A DNA stretch of 64,000 bases from Mucilaginibacter sp. PAMB04168 (lineage in GTDB: Bacteria; Bacteroidota; Bacteroidia; Sphingobacteriales; Sphingobacteriaceae). The notes under the pieces were generated by a model. The model worked only from the letters and a program-made list of their open reading frames with translations. It ran no database searches and had not been told where the DNA came from. Position 1 is the stretch's first letter. Every line of letters starts with the position of its first letter. The position numbers and the translations under genes are program-made. Shown here piece by piece: positions 53,147 to 61,446 of this stretch. The stretch lies in NCBI RefSeq assembly GCF_039634365.2, contig NZ_CP155079.2:3472001-3536000 (forward strand), written 5' to 3'.

Positions 53147-55372
53147 TTATTCAACGCCCCAGCTTTTATTAGGCTTAGGTCCCATTTCCAATTCCAGTAT
53201 GCCACCATTAATCAGTTGATTGTGGGTGAACCACGGCGTATCCAAAGCTTTGCCATTAAACCTTGCGCTTTGTATATATTTATTCACTACCGAGCAGTTA
53301 TTGGCGAGGAGTTTAAACTGTTTCCCGCCCGGCAAATTGATGGTTACTTTCTCAAACAGCGGGCTTCCTATGGTATACACAGGTATACCCGGTGTCACCG
53401 GATAAAAGCCCATTGAAGAAAATACGACGAATGCGGACATCCCTCCACCATCTTCATCGCCTGGAATTCCCCAGATATTATCTTTATACCAAACATCTAA
53501 CAAAAACCTGATCTGCTTCTGTGTTTTCCACGGAGCGCCTGTATAGTTGTATAAATATGGAATGTGAAAGCTGGGCTCATTACCCATGGAGTATTGACCA
53601 ATAAGACCGGTCGCATCGGGAAACTTGCTCCAAAATTCATACTTACTGCGACCAAGCCCTTCACGAAATAATTGGTCAAGCCTTTTTTCAAAATCATCTT
53701 TCCCGCCCATCAGTTTAATCAGACCGGGTACGTCCTGTTGAACTTGCCACATGTATGTCCAACCGTTATTTTCGTCATAATAATCCCGTCCGCCCATACC
53801 ACCGTCGAACTTAGGGTCTATCAGTATCCAATTGCCGTTGTTGTCTTTCGGCATAAACATCTTTAAAGCGCTATGCCATAAGTTCCTGTAATTTCCTCCC
53901 CGCGCGTTAAATCTGGTATAATCAGCAGTTTTACCCAGCTCTTTAGCCATTTGGCCGAGTGCCCAGTCATCATAGCTGTTGCCAAGGGTTATGGCCACCG
54001 CCTGTCTCTTTTCAAAGGGATGAACTTCGGGAACATATTCCACCTGGCCCTTTTTCAACGCCGGGAAAAAACCGTTTTTATAATAAAAGTCGTCCAGGAG
54101 GGTTTTAGGGCCGTTACGCCAAGGCAGCATGGTGGCCTGTGTCGCGTTTTTCAACATACCATCATACGCTTTATTCAGATCAAAACCTCTGATTCCTTTA
54201 CGGTAATCATCCAGGAACATAATTGATGAATGGAACCCATTCATACAAGCGTGGTCACCAAATAACACGGGAAACGTGGGCATCCAGCCACTTTGCTCGT
54301 ACATACTCACATAGGATCTGAGCATGTCCTGCTCCATAACCGGGTTGAGAATGGCCCGAAGCGGGTGTGCTGCTAGATAGGTATCCCAAGTCCAATCGTC
54401 TACGTAAAAAGATGAATTACTGGTATGGATTTTTTTGTCATAACCACTATAATACTGGTTACCCTCGGTTATGTCAACCATACGCTCATTACAGCGGTAA
54501 AGAGCGGAGTAGAAGGACCTTTTCTGCGCATCAGTACCACCCTCAATCTGGATTTGATTGACGACTTGTCTCCAAGCATCTTCCGCATCATCTTTGACCT
54601 TGTCAAATGACTTAGAGGCAACCTCGTCCTGAAAATTTTTCCTGGCCTGTTCGGCGCTGATGTAGGATATCGCATACTTAAAATCCACAGTCTCAGCTGC
54701 TGCACCGAAATCAATCCAGGCTTTTACATTTTTACCGGTTACGGGGCTATTGCCTTGTCCATCGGTATCTGTCCCGGTAGTTCCTTTCGTGTTGAACTTA
54801 CCGTACATATATACCTTAATATCGTCATGGTAGGTTTCAAGGCCTTGAATTTCATCAGGTGAAATAAATTTCCAGGAACCAGGTCCTGCATTATAAAGGC
54901 TGAACAATAAGACCTTGGACTTTGCAGCAGCAGGGAAAGTAAACTTATAATAGCCGGTCTTTTTACCCGGAGTAAACTCGACGGTAATATCCTCATTTAC
55001 TAAGAACGTTGAATAATACCAGGGACGCGTAATTTCCAGGTCATGGTCATAGGTGAGCTTTTGTCTCCACGAAGCGGCAGAAACTGGTGTAACTGACGGC
55101 ATTAAGGCGAATACCTCACCTAAACGATGCGACACGATGGTTAACGGAAAGCTGGAGATCTGATCATCAAGATAAGAAGATCGCTGGGGATACATACGGA
55201 TGACCTGGTTTGGAACCTGGACGGTGGGACGAGTGGGTTGTAATAACTGACCTACATTACCAACCCTGGTATCTATATACTTTAAATTATCATTACCCTG
55301 CTCTGCAGACTGAGCGTAGGTCAAAGTATAGAAGCAGCAAAAAACAGCAGAGCTCAGAAGAAATTTGAACAT
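53147..55372 (-). CDS. GH92 alpha-mannosidase-like protein (copy 2, divergent)
   Basis: 741 aa, ATG start, signal peptide to about residue 20 (LTYAQ-SAEQ). The catalytic part keeps GNEPSFHIPYLYNYTGAPWK with acid E599 and IPGDEDGGGMSAFVVFSSMG with D641, but the usual GN(D/E)D reads GDED, and the N-terminal half (RVGNVGQLLQPTRPTVQVPN, RMYPQRSSYLDDQISSFPLT) is far from copy 1 and resembles the group of GH92 proteins that act on less common mannosides. First gene of the GH92/GH99-like/GH92/lyase set and preceded by the AT-rich motif at 55447-55463. Confidence 0.9.
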   Translation of the reverse strand: MFKFLLSSAVFCCFYTLTYAQSAEQGNDNLKYIDTRVGNVGQLLQPTRPTVQVPNQVIRMYPQRSSYLDDQISSFPLTIVSHRLGEVFALMPSVTPVSAASWRQKLTYDHDLEITRPWYYSTFLVNEDITVEFTPGKKTGYYKFTFPAAAKSKVLLFSLYNAGPGSWKFISPDEIQGLETYHDDIKVYMYGKFNTKGTTGTDTDGQGNSPVTGKNVKAWIDFGAAAETVDFKYAISYISAEQARKNFQDEVASKSFDKVKDDAEDAWRQVVNQIQIEGGTDAQKRSFYSALYRCNERMVDITEGNQYYSGYDKKIHTSNSSFYVDDWTWDTYLAAHPLRAILNPVMEQDMLRSYVSMYEQSGWMPTFPVLFGDHACMNGFHSSIMFLDDYRKGIRGFDLNKAYDGMLKNATQATMLPWRNGPKTLLDDFYYKNGFFPALKKGQVEYVPEVHPFEKRQAVAITLGNSYDDWALGQMAKELGKTADYTRFNARGGNYRNLWHSALKMFMPKDNNGNWILIDPKFDGGMGGRDYYDENNGWTYMWQVQQDVPGLIKLMGGKDDFEKRLDQLFREGLGRSKYEFWSKFPDATGLIGQYSMGNEPSFHIPYLYNYTGAPWKTQKQIRFLLDVWYKDNIWGIPGDEDGGGMSAFVVFSSMGFYPVTPGIPVYTIGSPLFEKVTINLPGGKQFKLLANNCSVVNKYIQSARFNGKALDTPWFTHNQLINGGILELEMGPKPNKSWGVE

Positions 55373-55446
55373 AAAATATTAAACAATTTAGGAGACATGT
55401 AATGGTTTATTTAAGTGGTAAATAAAGCCTCACTTGCTTAATAATT

Positions 55447-55463
55447 GTTTAATATTTGATTAA
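55447..55463 (-). promoter_or_regulatory. Shared AT-rich motif upstream of GH92 copy 2
   Basis: On the minus strand TTAATCAAATATTAAAC, 75 bases before the ATG of the GH92 gene; the TTAATC and TATTAA parts match the motif at 37719. It lies between the GH92 gene and the kelch-SARP regulator. Confidence 0.45.
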
Positions 55464-55549
55464 TTAATGAACTTCTAAAATAAATTCTGCCTTGACACTA
55501 CATTATATACAAATCGATGATAAAGGTGAATTTCACAACAGGTAATTAT

Positions 55550-58147
55550 TTAGATATCGGAAGTTACGGCGTGGAAATCCTTTTTAAATACTTCACCGTA
55601 AATATTCTTATACTCTTTAGTAAAATTCTCGAAGGTGTTTAAGGCAAGCGAGTGTTTTCCCAGGGCTGACAGTGCACGGCATTTAATAATCATCGCCTCT
55701 TCATTAACCGGATCAAAATAAAATATATAATTGGCAATCTCGATCATCAATTCAGGCTCATAATTCCGGTTAGGAGCATGCAGGAATTGAAGATAGCAGT
55801 CGATAACTTCATTAGATATTTCAGACTTAAACGGGTCCAGCCACTCATACTCAATATTAGATAAAAAGTTTCCGCGTCGTGTTATATCCGAGAGCAATTT
55901 AATTTTTTCGACGGTTAGCTCCTTCTTGTCCTTGATGATCTGTAAATAGTTACCATAATCGACATAAGTTTGATTCATATCGTAATCAATTATCCATCCG
56001 CCGGTTTCCTTTGACAACTGACAATGGCCTATCTTATCGAGTAGTACTTTCAACTTTGCCATGTTAACGGACCGATTGTTCCGGGCACTTTTTACAGATT
56101 TATCATACCATAAAATCTCATTGAGCTTATCAGAACTCAGCCCCCTCCCCCAGCGAAGAGAATAGAGCAGAATGACCAAGAATAGTTCTTTTATCAGCGG
56201 TGTAAACGATTTACTGATATTGTTGCCATCTTTATCAAATACCTGCAGGTCACCGAAAAGGAACACGACACTTTTATGATGCATTCCCTGACTGCTCAGG
56301 CGGGTTTCGGGTGATATAACCGTTACATCAGGAGTCTCAGGAACTGGTATTACCTCTCTATCAACCACTGGTGGCGATGATACCTTGCTGATGGAAGGCA
56401 AGTCAGATGTTTCCTTGCGTTTATTCATGAAAAAGTATGAACAGCCGCCAATTACAGAGATCAACAAAATTCCGCCAACCAACCAGTAGTTCCGCTTCGT
56501 GTTTTTCACATTTGCATTGTTGTTTATGGCATACGGCGGACCTAACAAGGTAAATACATTTACACGGGTCTGATTCGCGTTAAGACGGAGCAAGGTCACT
56601 GCTACAAACTTCTTGGTCGATGGGCAGTAATACAGGTCAGCGTATGAATGTGTATCATGAAAAGTATAAGGTATGGGGTCACCAACCAACTTATAATTGG
56701 GGCTGGTCAACGAGCCTTTAATCAACTGTAATTTAGATTGATATTTATGCGCCGGAAATGTGAGCGCATAATAAGACTTTTGATTATTATTGATGACCAG
56801 TGAGTTGGCGAACGCAAAATCTTCCGCATTTGCCTTCAAGTCGTACAGTTTTTTGAAGGTATGATCTTTAACTGTAAAGCGCATCAGATCATACATATTC
56901 TTGGGATTCAAAATTTGTTTGCCGCTGCTGTTGCCAAACCCGCCTAAAATATAAATGGTATCGCCAGACCGATTTGCACCCAAGGCCGATAGGTAACGTG
57001 GGGTAAAGAAGTCACCCCGGGTTTTGACATCTTCCCATTTTTGTGAACCAAAACGATACTTCTGAACTTCATTTTTGTATAGCAGATGTCCATAACCGGC
57101 AAACAGGTATAAGGACGAATCAGAAGCCGACAGCGATTTGTTCACATGCCAGCTATTTGTTGATGGAGCTTTGGGAGATTCCTTAGTCCACTTACGCGAA
57201 GTAAAATCATAACTGGATATAAATCGCTGGTCTTTATAAAAATTATACAGACTATTGCTGGACGGATTGCAAATAGAGTAATTACCCATATTCAGCGTAA
57301 TTGGACCAGTGGAATAATTCGTATTTATCCATTTTTCGTCACTTACACTTAAGGAATACAAGGAGTCGGATCCGACTATGTACAGCGTTTCTTTCTGGGG
57401 GTTGAATGCTGTACTTGCCATACCCTGTACGGTAAAGCTTTGTACTGCCCTCCAGTTACGGTGTAAAGCTGCTGCCCATAATGGATTTTCTACGCGACCA
57501 TTATTTTGAGACATGTCTTCATGTACGATGGAACCCTTTTCCTCATTCAATCTCCAATTATATTTCAATGCGCCTGCTTCAAATATCTTTACATTTCTTA
57601 TTTTCATCGGAGGCACATCCGTAGTTTGAAACTGTTTGAAAAGGCTTCCTCCTAACAGTACTTTATATGTTGAGGCCTTTTTAAATGGCAGTCTTTTTTC
57701 GACGTACCATTTTGAGCCGTCGTGAAGTAAAATTTGCCGCTTCTCAAAATCAAATCTGATCCGGATTTTATTCCAACTATTGAATAATTTCCGTTTTTCA
57801 ATGTCGAATATTATTGAAGAAAGTTTTTCCCCTGTGATCACATTGAAGTGATTGTTTGGCATCTCCGCGTTATAAACAAGATCTACATTTTGCGTATCGC
57901 CTTCAATAACCCTTAGAATATATCCGAAGTATGTTTCTCTGTTTGGCAAAAATGATATCTCGAATTCTAATTCAAAACTTTTCGAAAAATTTAACCCTTT
58001 CTCTGAACCCAGGTCAACGAATGTCCTCTTTTCTTGTACTACCTCATGACTTGCAAAGGTCAGCCCGTCGGACTGCCCAAAAGCATTTGTTGCCGAGGAG
58101 ATAAAAAATAAAGCTCCAAAAATTCTATAAAAAATAGCTCTGTACAT
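55550..58147 (-). CDS. Membrane-spanning kelch/SARP-type transcriptional regulator
   Basis: 865 aa, ATG start. Signal peptide (1-24, NAFGQ); an outer part with a LamG-like jelly roll (about 30-235; FELEFEISFLPNRETYFGYI, NWRLNEEKGSIVHED) and kelch-like propeller repeats (about 240-540; LYLFAGYG, IYILGGFGNSSGK); one transmembrane helix at 554-575 (YWLVGGILLISVIGG...) followed by a basic stop (NKRK); then a cytoplasmic SARP/OmpR-type winged helix (about 625-710; VFLFGDLQVFDKDGNNI, LNEILWYDKS, SARNNRSVNMAKLKVLLDKI) and a TPR/BTAD-like helical end (about 735-865). No kinase or receiver domain is present. Such an arrangement would carry a periplasmic glycan signal straight to DNA. Its place between two PUL units makes it their probable regulator. 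Confidence 0.8.
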   Translation of the reverse strand: MYRAIFYRIFGALFFISSATNAFGQSDGLTFASHEVVQEKRTFVDLGSEKGLNFSKSFELEFEISFLPNRETYFGYILRVIEGDTQNVDLVYNAEMPNNHFNVITGEKLSSIIFDIEKRKLFNSWNKIRIRFDFEKRQILLHDGSKWYVEKRLPFKKASTYKVLLGGSLFKQFQTTDVPPMKIRNVKIFEAGALKYNWRLNEEKGSIVHEDMSQNNGRVENPLWAAALHRNWRAVQSFTVQGMASTAFNPQKETLYIVGSDSLYSLSVSDEKWINTNYSTGPITLNMGNYSICNPSSNSLYNFYKDQRFISSYDFTSRKWTKESPKAPSTNSWHVNKSLSASDSSLYLFAGYGHLLYKNEVQKYRFGSQKWEDVKTRGDFFTPRYLSALGANRSGDTIYILGGFGNSSGKQILNPKNMYDLMRFTVKDHTFKKLYDLKANAEDFAFANSLVINNNQKSYYALTFPAHKYQSKLQLIKGSLTSPNYKLVGDPIPYTFHDTHSYADLYYCPSTKKFVAVTLLRLNANQTRVNVFTLLGPPYAINNNANVKNTKRNYWLVGGILLISVIGGCSYFFMNKRKETSDLPSISKVSSPPVVDREVIPVPETPDVTVISPETRLSSQGMHHKSVVFLFGDLQVFDKDGNNISKSFTPLIKELFLVILLYSLRWGRGLSSDKLNEILWYDKSVKSARNNRSVNMAKLKVLLDKIGHCQLSKETGGWIIDYDMNQTYVDYGNYLQIIKDKKELTVEKIKLLSDITRRGNFLSNIEYEWLDPFKSEISNEVIDCYLQFLHAPNRNYEPELMIEIANYIFYFDPVNEEAMIIKCRALSALGKHSLALNTFENFTKEYKNIYGEVFKKDFHAVTSDI

Positions 58148-58169
58148 TATAATTAGGAAACACCATTTG

Positions 58170-58177
58170 CAAAATTA
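58170..58177 (-). promoter_or_regulatory. -7 box of the kelch-SARP regulator
   Basis: On the minus strand TAATTTTG, a perfect TAnnTTTG, 22 bases before the ATG at 58147. It predicts a very short leader. Confidence 0.5.
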
Positions 58178-58356
58178 TACCATAAGTCGATATAGAGGTT
58201 TATCCGGCGAAATGGACTGCTGAATAATTGGTTTAATCTTCAAATTTAACATGTAATTTGAAAACTTCCATGCCAGAAAAAATTATTTTATTTTTTGTAA
58301 ACATTAGGCTTATTAGAAGACAGTTGAGGAAGTATCGTATATTTTCAGATATTATA

Positions 58357-58399
58357 ATGTGAATTTATCATTTTGAATTTCAAAATAATAAATTCACAT
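58357..58399. repeat. 43-nt near-perfect palindrome
   Basis: Left arm ATGTGAATTTAT-C-ATTTTGAA, central T, right arm TTCAAAAT-A-ATAAATTCACAT: 20 of 21 positions pair. It lies about 210 bases upstream of the regulator gene and directly beside the tRNA-like element at 58401. It could be an operator for a dimeric regulator or a hairpin. Confidence 0.6.
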
Positions 58400-58400
58400 C

Positions 58401-58477
58401 TAAGTGCCGGAATCAAACACCGTGTCCTCAGGCAGTGTAGCGCGTCAACCTTCGGGCTACATCCTGAACTGCACTTA
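58401..58477 (-). other. tRNA-like degenerate element
   Basis: The 77-nt segment is closed by a perfect 7-bp end pairing (TAAGTGC / GCACTTA). On the minus strand it contains GATGTAGCCCGAAGGTTGAC, then GCGCTACACTGCC and GGTGTTTGATTCCGGCAC, which follow the order of a tRNA D-arm, anticodon 5' strand (loop CTGCCTG, GCC at the anticodon place) and T-arm. The anticodon stem and T stem do not pair properly, and the end stem is not at the usual distance, so a working tRNA is unlikely. A tRNA-derived fossil or another structured RNA are the alternatives. Confidence 0.3.
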
Positions 58478-58520
58478 TGAGACGGTATTTAAGTACTTAA
58501 CATTAATAACCGCAAAAAAA

Positions 58521-58547
58521 AAGAGGCCGCAACAAATGCGACCTCTT
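58521..58547 (-). terminator. Terminator of the right-hand SusC/SusD operon
   Basis: On the minus strand AAGAGGTCGCA / TGCGGCCTCTT (one G-U pair) with a 5-nt loop, followed by nine T and only 18 bases after the stop codon of the GH99-like lipoprotein gene. Confidence 0.85.
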
Positions 58548-58564
58548 CAGTTTCATGGCTTTGG

Positions 58565-59686
58565 CTATCGCTTAAACTGTTGTTTGGTGATATTCAAATA
58601 AGAATCAGTATAGCTTTGTGCAGGCTCCAGTTGCGTGCCGTTCGCCCAGTCGTTAAATGAATCGATCAATACTAAGCGACCCTTGTTGTTCACGTTCATC
58701 TTCGCCACGTTACACAACTTCCGATACATTGCACCACCATCCTTTCGTTCTACATTTGGAAATACGGAAGTTGGTGCCGTAATCTTAAAGTCATTGCCGG
58801 GGTAAATATTCGGAATGTACTCCAATGAGTAATGTTGGGCCAGGTACTCGCGGTTGTATTTTAGATTCTGGTCCATGGCCTGTGGAAGTACATAGAAGAA
58901 GTCCCATGCATAGGCATTGTTCAATAGTAAGGACTGGTGATAAACGGCATCTACGCAGCCAGCAAAACGTGCAGGCGCATATCGGGCCGGCGGTGACCAC
59001 CTTTCCTGATTACCCACAATGTAAAGTTCAACTCCTAAAGCCCTCAACCTGCTCCTTAATTCTGTATAAATCGCTTTGTTGTCATTGGAATAAAGGTTTC
59101 TGGAATCATTGATAAAGATCAGCGCTTTACCGTCAACCTTCATATAATTGGGGTTCTTGAAATATTTTTCCATCTTGGCGAAGTCATCATAAAACTGCGA
59201 AAGTTTTTGCGCGTTGCTTTCCAGTGGTGCAGCATCGGTCAAGGCATAGCTTGAAAAGTTATAATTAATGGCAAACTTCACTTTATTCTCGGGACCCGCA
59301 TTCAAATAACTTCTGATCACCGTGGTGTCGATTTTGTAATTGTTAACATCCCGGTTTAAGGATCTGAAGTTAAAGACGAAATAATCGATGCCGCCCTGGA
59401 CCGCATAACCCAGGTGCGCCTGCATGATGTTGAGCGGCACGCCAGACACATTGGACATCGTATATTTGCCCAGCACCGGCGTTTCTTTTACATTGGCATT
59501 GAATGTTGTAAAAAAAGTATAGAAAGCACCGACGTTATAGTTTTCGGTAACGGGTATCTCCTCGATCTCATAATTTAAAAATGAGTCCTCGACTGATGGG
59601 TCCTCGTTGTCTTTTTTACAGGAGGCAAGTGACCCTACCAGTAACACCAACAGCAGCATCCTGAATATTGAAAATATATGGTTCAT
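58565..59686 (-). CDS. GH99-like (WbsX-type) surface lipoprotein with altered glutamates
   Basis: 373 aa, ATG start, lipoprotein signal (LVLLVGSLASCKKD, Cys 23). The fold is GH99/WbsX-like: VGAFYTFFTTFN at the start, GIDYFVFNFRSLN, KVDGKALIFINDSRN, and the C-terminal LIDSFNDWANGTQLEP. In active GH99 endo-alpha-mannosidases the last motif is NEWxEGTxxEP, and both glutamates are needed; here they are D346 and N349. It occupies the third place after SusC and SusD (6 bases from SusD), where a surface glycan-binding protein is usual. It may therefore bind rather than cut alpha-mannosides. Active paralogues may be the proteins at 39404 and 51932, whose glutamates are kept. Confidence 0.75.
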   Translation of the reverse strand: MNHIFSIFRMLLLVLLVGSLASCKKDNEDPSVEDSFLNYEIEEIPVTENYNVGAFYTFFTTFNANVKETPVLGKYTMSNVSGVPLNIMQAHLGYAVQGGIDYFVFNFRSLNRDVNNYKIDTTVIRSYLNAGPENKVKFAINYNFSSYALTDAAPLESNAQKLSQFYDDFAKMEKYFKNPNYMKVDGKALIFINDSRNLYSNDNKAIYTELRSRLRALGVELYIVGNQERWSPPARYAPARFAGCVDAVYHQSLLLNNAYAWDFFYVLPQAMDQNLKYNREYLAQHYSLEYIPNIYPGNDFKITAPTSVFPNVERKDGGAMYRKLCNVAKMNVNNKGRLVLIDSFNDWANGTQLEPAQSYTDSYLNITKQQFKR

Positions 59687-59692
59687 TCTTCT

Positions 59693-61435
59693 TTATTTAA
59701 ATTTTGATAAAACGGTAAATGTGGTTCCTGAAGCTTTAAGCTCTTCAACTGTCGTTCCGTACCATTTCTGGAGGTAAGCCAGATTGTAGAAAGTTTGAGT
59801 AGGCGTCCAGTCGCTGACGGTATACGGCGCCTCAAATTTCAAATAGGTTGTCGGTTGCGTATCATCAATGCCGTTAATGCCTAATTTTCTCAACGCATCG
59901 GCATATCCAACAGGATTCAAGCCCACAAGATCGGTGGGATAACTCCCGCGATGTGGTATATCAGCAGCCGTATTAACTAAAAGGTTATTGGCAGGGTTCG
60001 TGTGTGGCGGGAACCGCATAGCACGTGTGCGACGCTGCAGGTTCCAAGTTTCAAAAGCCCCGTCGGGATAATAATTCAACCAACGTTGTACCCAAATTTT
60101 ATTAATGTTCGTTATTGGAATATCTGCGTTGGTATTGCCCAGGTAGTTACTAAACCCTTTTCCCTGGGTGTTCCATTTGATACCGTCCCGCGCTTTATAA
60201 GCATTCAGTTCGGCCGTACTGATCCCCAACCTGTTAAAGCAGGCATCGATACCTGAATAATAATAAGCTTCCGCCAGCTGGCTTCCGCCTAATCCAATTT
60301 CTTTGGCTTCAGCCTTTAAGAATTGTGCCTCCGCATAAGATAATATGACAAAAGGACGATTTGCAGCGTAAACATCAGCTACCGGTTCAGAAAAAGAGTT
60401 GATATTGGATGCCTGCAAAGGATCTACGGAATTGGAAAAGCTCGTCCACGAGGGCAGCTTTCCGGCTTTGATATAACCATTATAGGGTATCGGGTAAGAA
60501 ACGACATACATGGAGTCAGTAGCCACATTTTTCAAGGTGTCCTGAACCAAATATCGGCTAGCCAGCGGCACCGGAGCATAATATTTCTCCATCCGAGGAT
60601 CCTTGTAAGAGCGGAAGTAAAGCATTATAAAATCGCTCATCTTCGGCTGAGGTAGTGTAAATGTATTCCGTTTGAACCTGATATAATACGGGTTCTCATT
60701 ATTGATCACATTTTCGTAGTTCATCTTGGCAGTTTCATTCTCCGTGTTGATGAGATTCGCCTCATCAGCCATTGTCTCGCTGATATGTTTTTTTGCCTCC
60801 TCCCCCAAATTCCGGGTGCACTGGAGCGCAACCCTTAATCTTAGGGTGTTGCCGAATTTCTTCCAGCTGAGCATATTCCCCCCATAGAGCACATCATAAG
60901 TAAACCGGTCGCCTGAGGGATTGATCTTCGATGCAGCATCCTTTAACTCGCTCAGGATAATCGCATAAGCTTCATCCTCTGTATTAAAGGTGATGTTTTG
61001 CAGGTAGTCCACATTATTGGCCTGTGTGATGGGAATTACGCCGAACTGTGAAACCAATATAGAATACACGTAGGCACGCCATATTCTGGCAGCCTGCACC
61101 CGGTTGTTGAAGGCAGGGTTAGACTCATAGGTTCTGATGACCTGTTGAATATTATTCAAGACATCAACATACATCGTTTTCCATATCCCGTTACCACGGG
61201 CATCCGTTACGTCATATCGATTACCCTGCTGTATGATGAAGTGTGCGATATCCCACCAGCGCTGTGTATTGTTATTGGCCATAGCATCATTGGTGCGCTT
61301 GATCGCCCCGGCCATAATCGCCTCGGGTGTTGCATTTTCAAATCTTGAGGGATCGGTGTTAATATCATCGAAGTTTTTTGTACAAGCGGGCAGGATCATA
61401 CCTACCAGACAAATTATATATATATACTTTTTCAT
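59693..61435 (-). CDS. SusD-like outer-membrane lipoprotein (SusD_like-2 type)
   Basis: 580 aa, ATG start, lipoprotein signal (CLVGMILPACTKN, Cys 18). NFDDINTDPSRFENATPEAI after the lipid Cys, RIWRAYVYSILVSQFGVIPI and YAEAQFLKAEAKEIGLGGSQ are typical of the SusD/RagB family of the PF12771 type, usually paired with a peptide- or glycan-specific SusC. It is 11 bases downstream of the partial susC gene and 6 bases upstream of the GH99-like lipoprotein gene, one operon. It binds ligand at the cell surface for the SusC channel. Confidence 0.93.
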   Translation of the reverse strand: MKKYIYIICLVGMILPACTKNFDDINTDPSRFENATPEAIMAGAIKRTNDAMANNNTQRWWDIAHFIIQQGNRYDVTDARGNGIWKTMYVDVLNNIQQVIRTYESNPAFNNRVQAARIWRAYVYSILVSQFGVIPITQANNVDYLQNITFNTEDEAYAIILSELKDAASKINPSGDRFTYDVLYGGNMLSWKKFGNTLRLRVALQCTRNLGEEAKKHISETMADEANLINTENETAKMNYENVINNENPYYIRFKRNTFTLPQPKMSDFIMLYFRSYKDPRMEKYYAPVPLASRYLVQDTLKNVATDSMYVVSYPIPYNGYIKAGKLPSWTSFSNSVDPLQASNINSFSEPVADVYAANRPFVILSYAEAQFLKAEAKEIGLGGSQLAEAYYYSGIDACFNRLGISTAELNAYKARDGIKWNTQGKGFSNYLGNTNADIPITNINKIWVQRWLNYYPDGAFETWNLQRRTRAMRFPPHTNPANNLLVNTAADIPHRGSYPTDLVGLNPVGYADALRKLGINGIDDTQPTTYLKFEAPYTVSDWTPTQTFYNLAYLQKWYGTTVEELKASGTTFTVLSKFK

Positions 61436-61446
61436 TGAAAGCGTTG

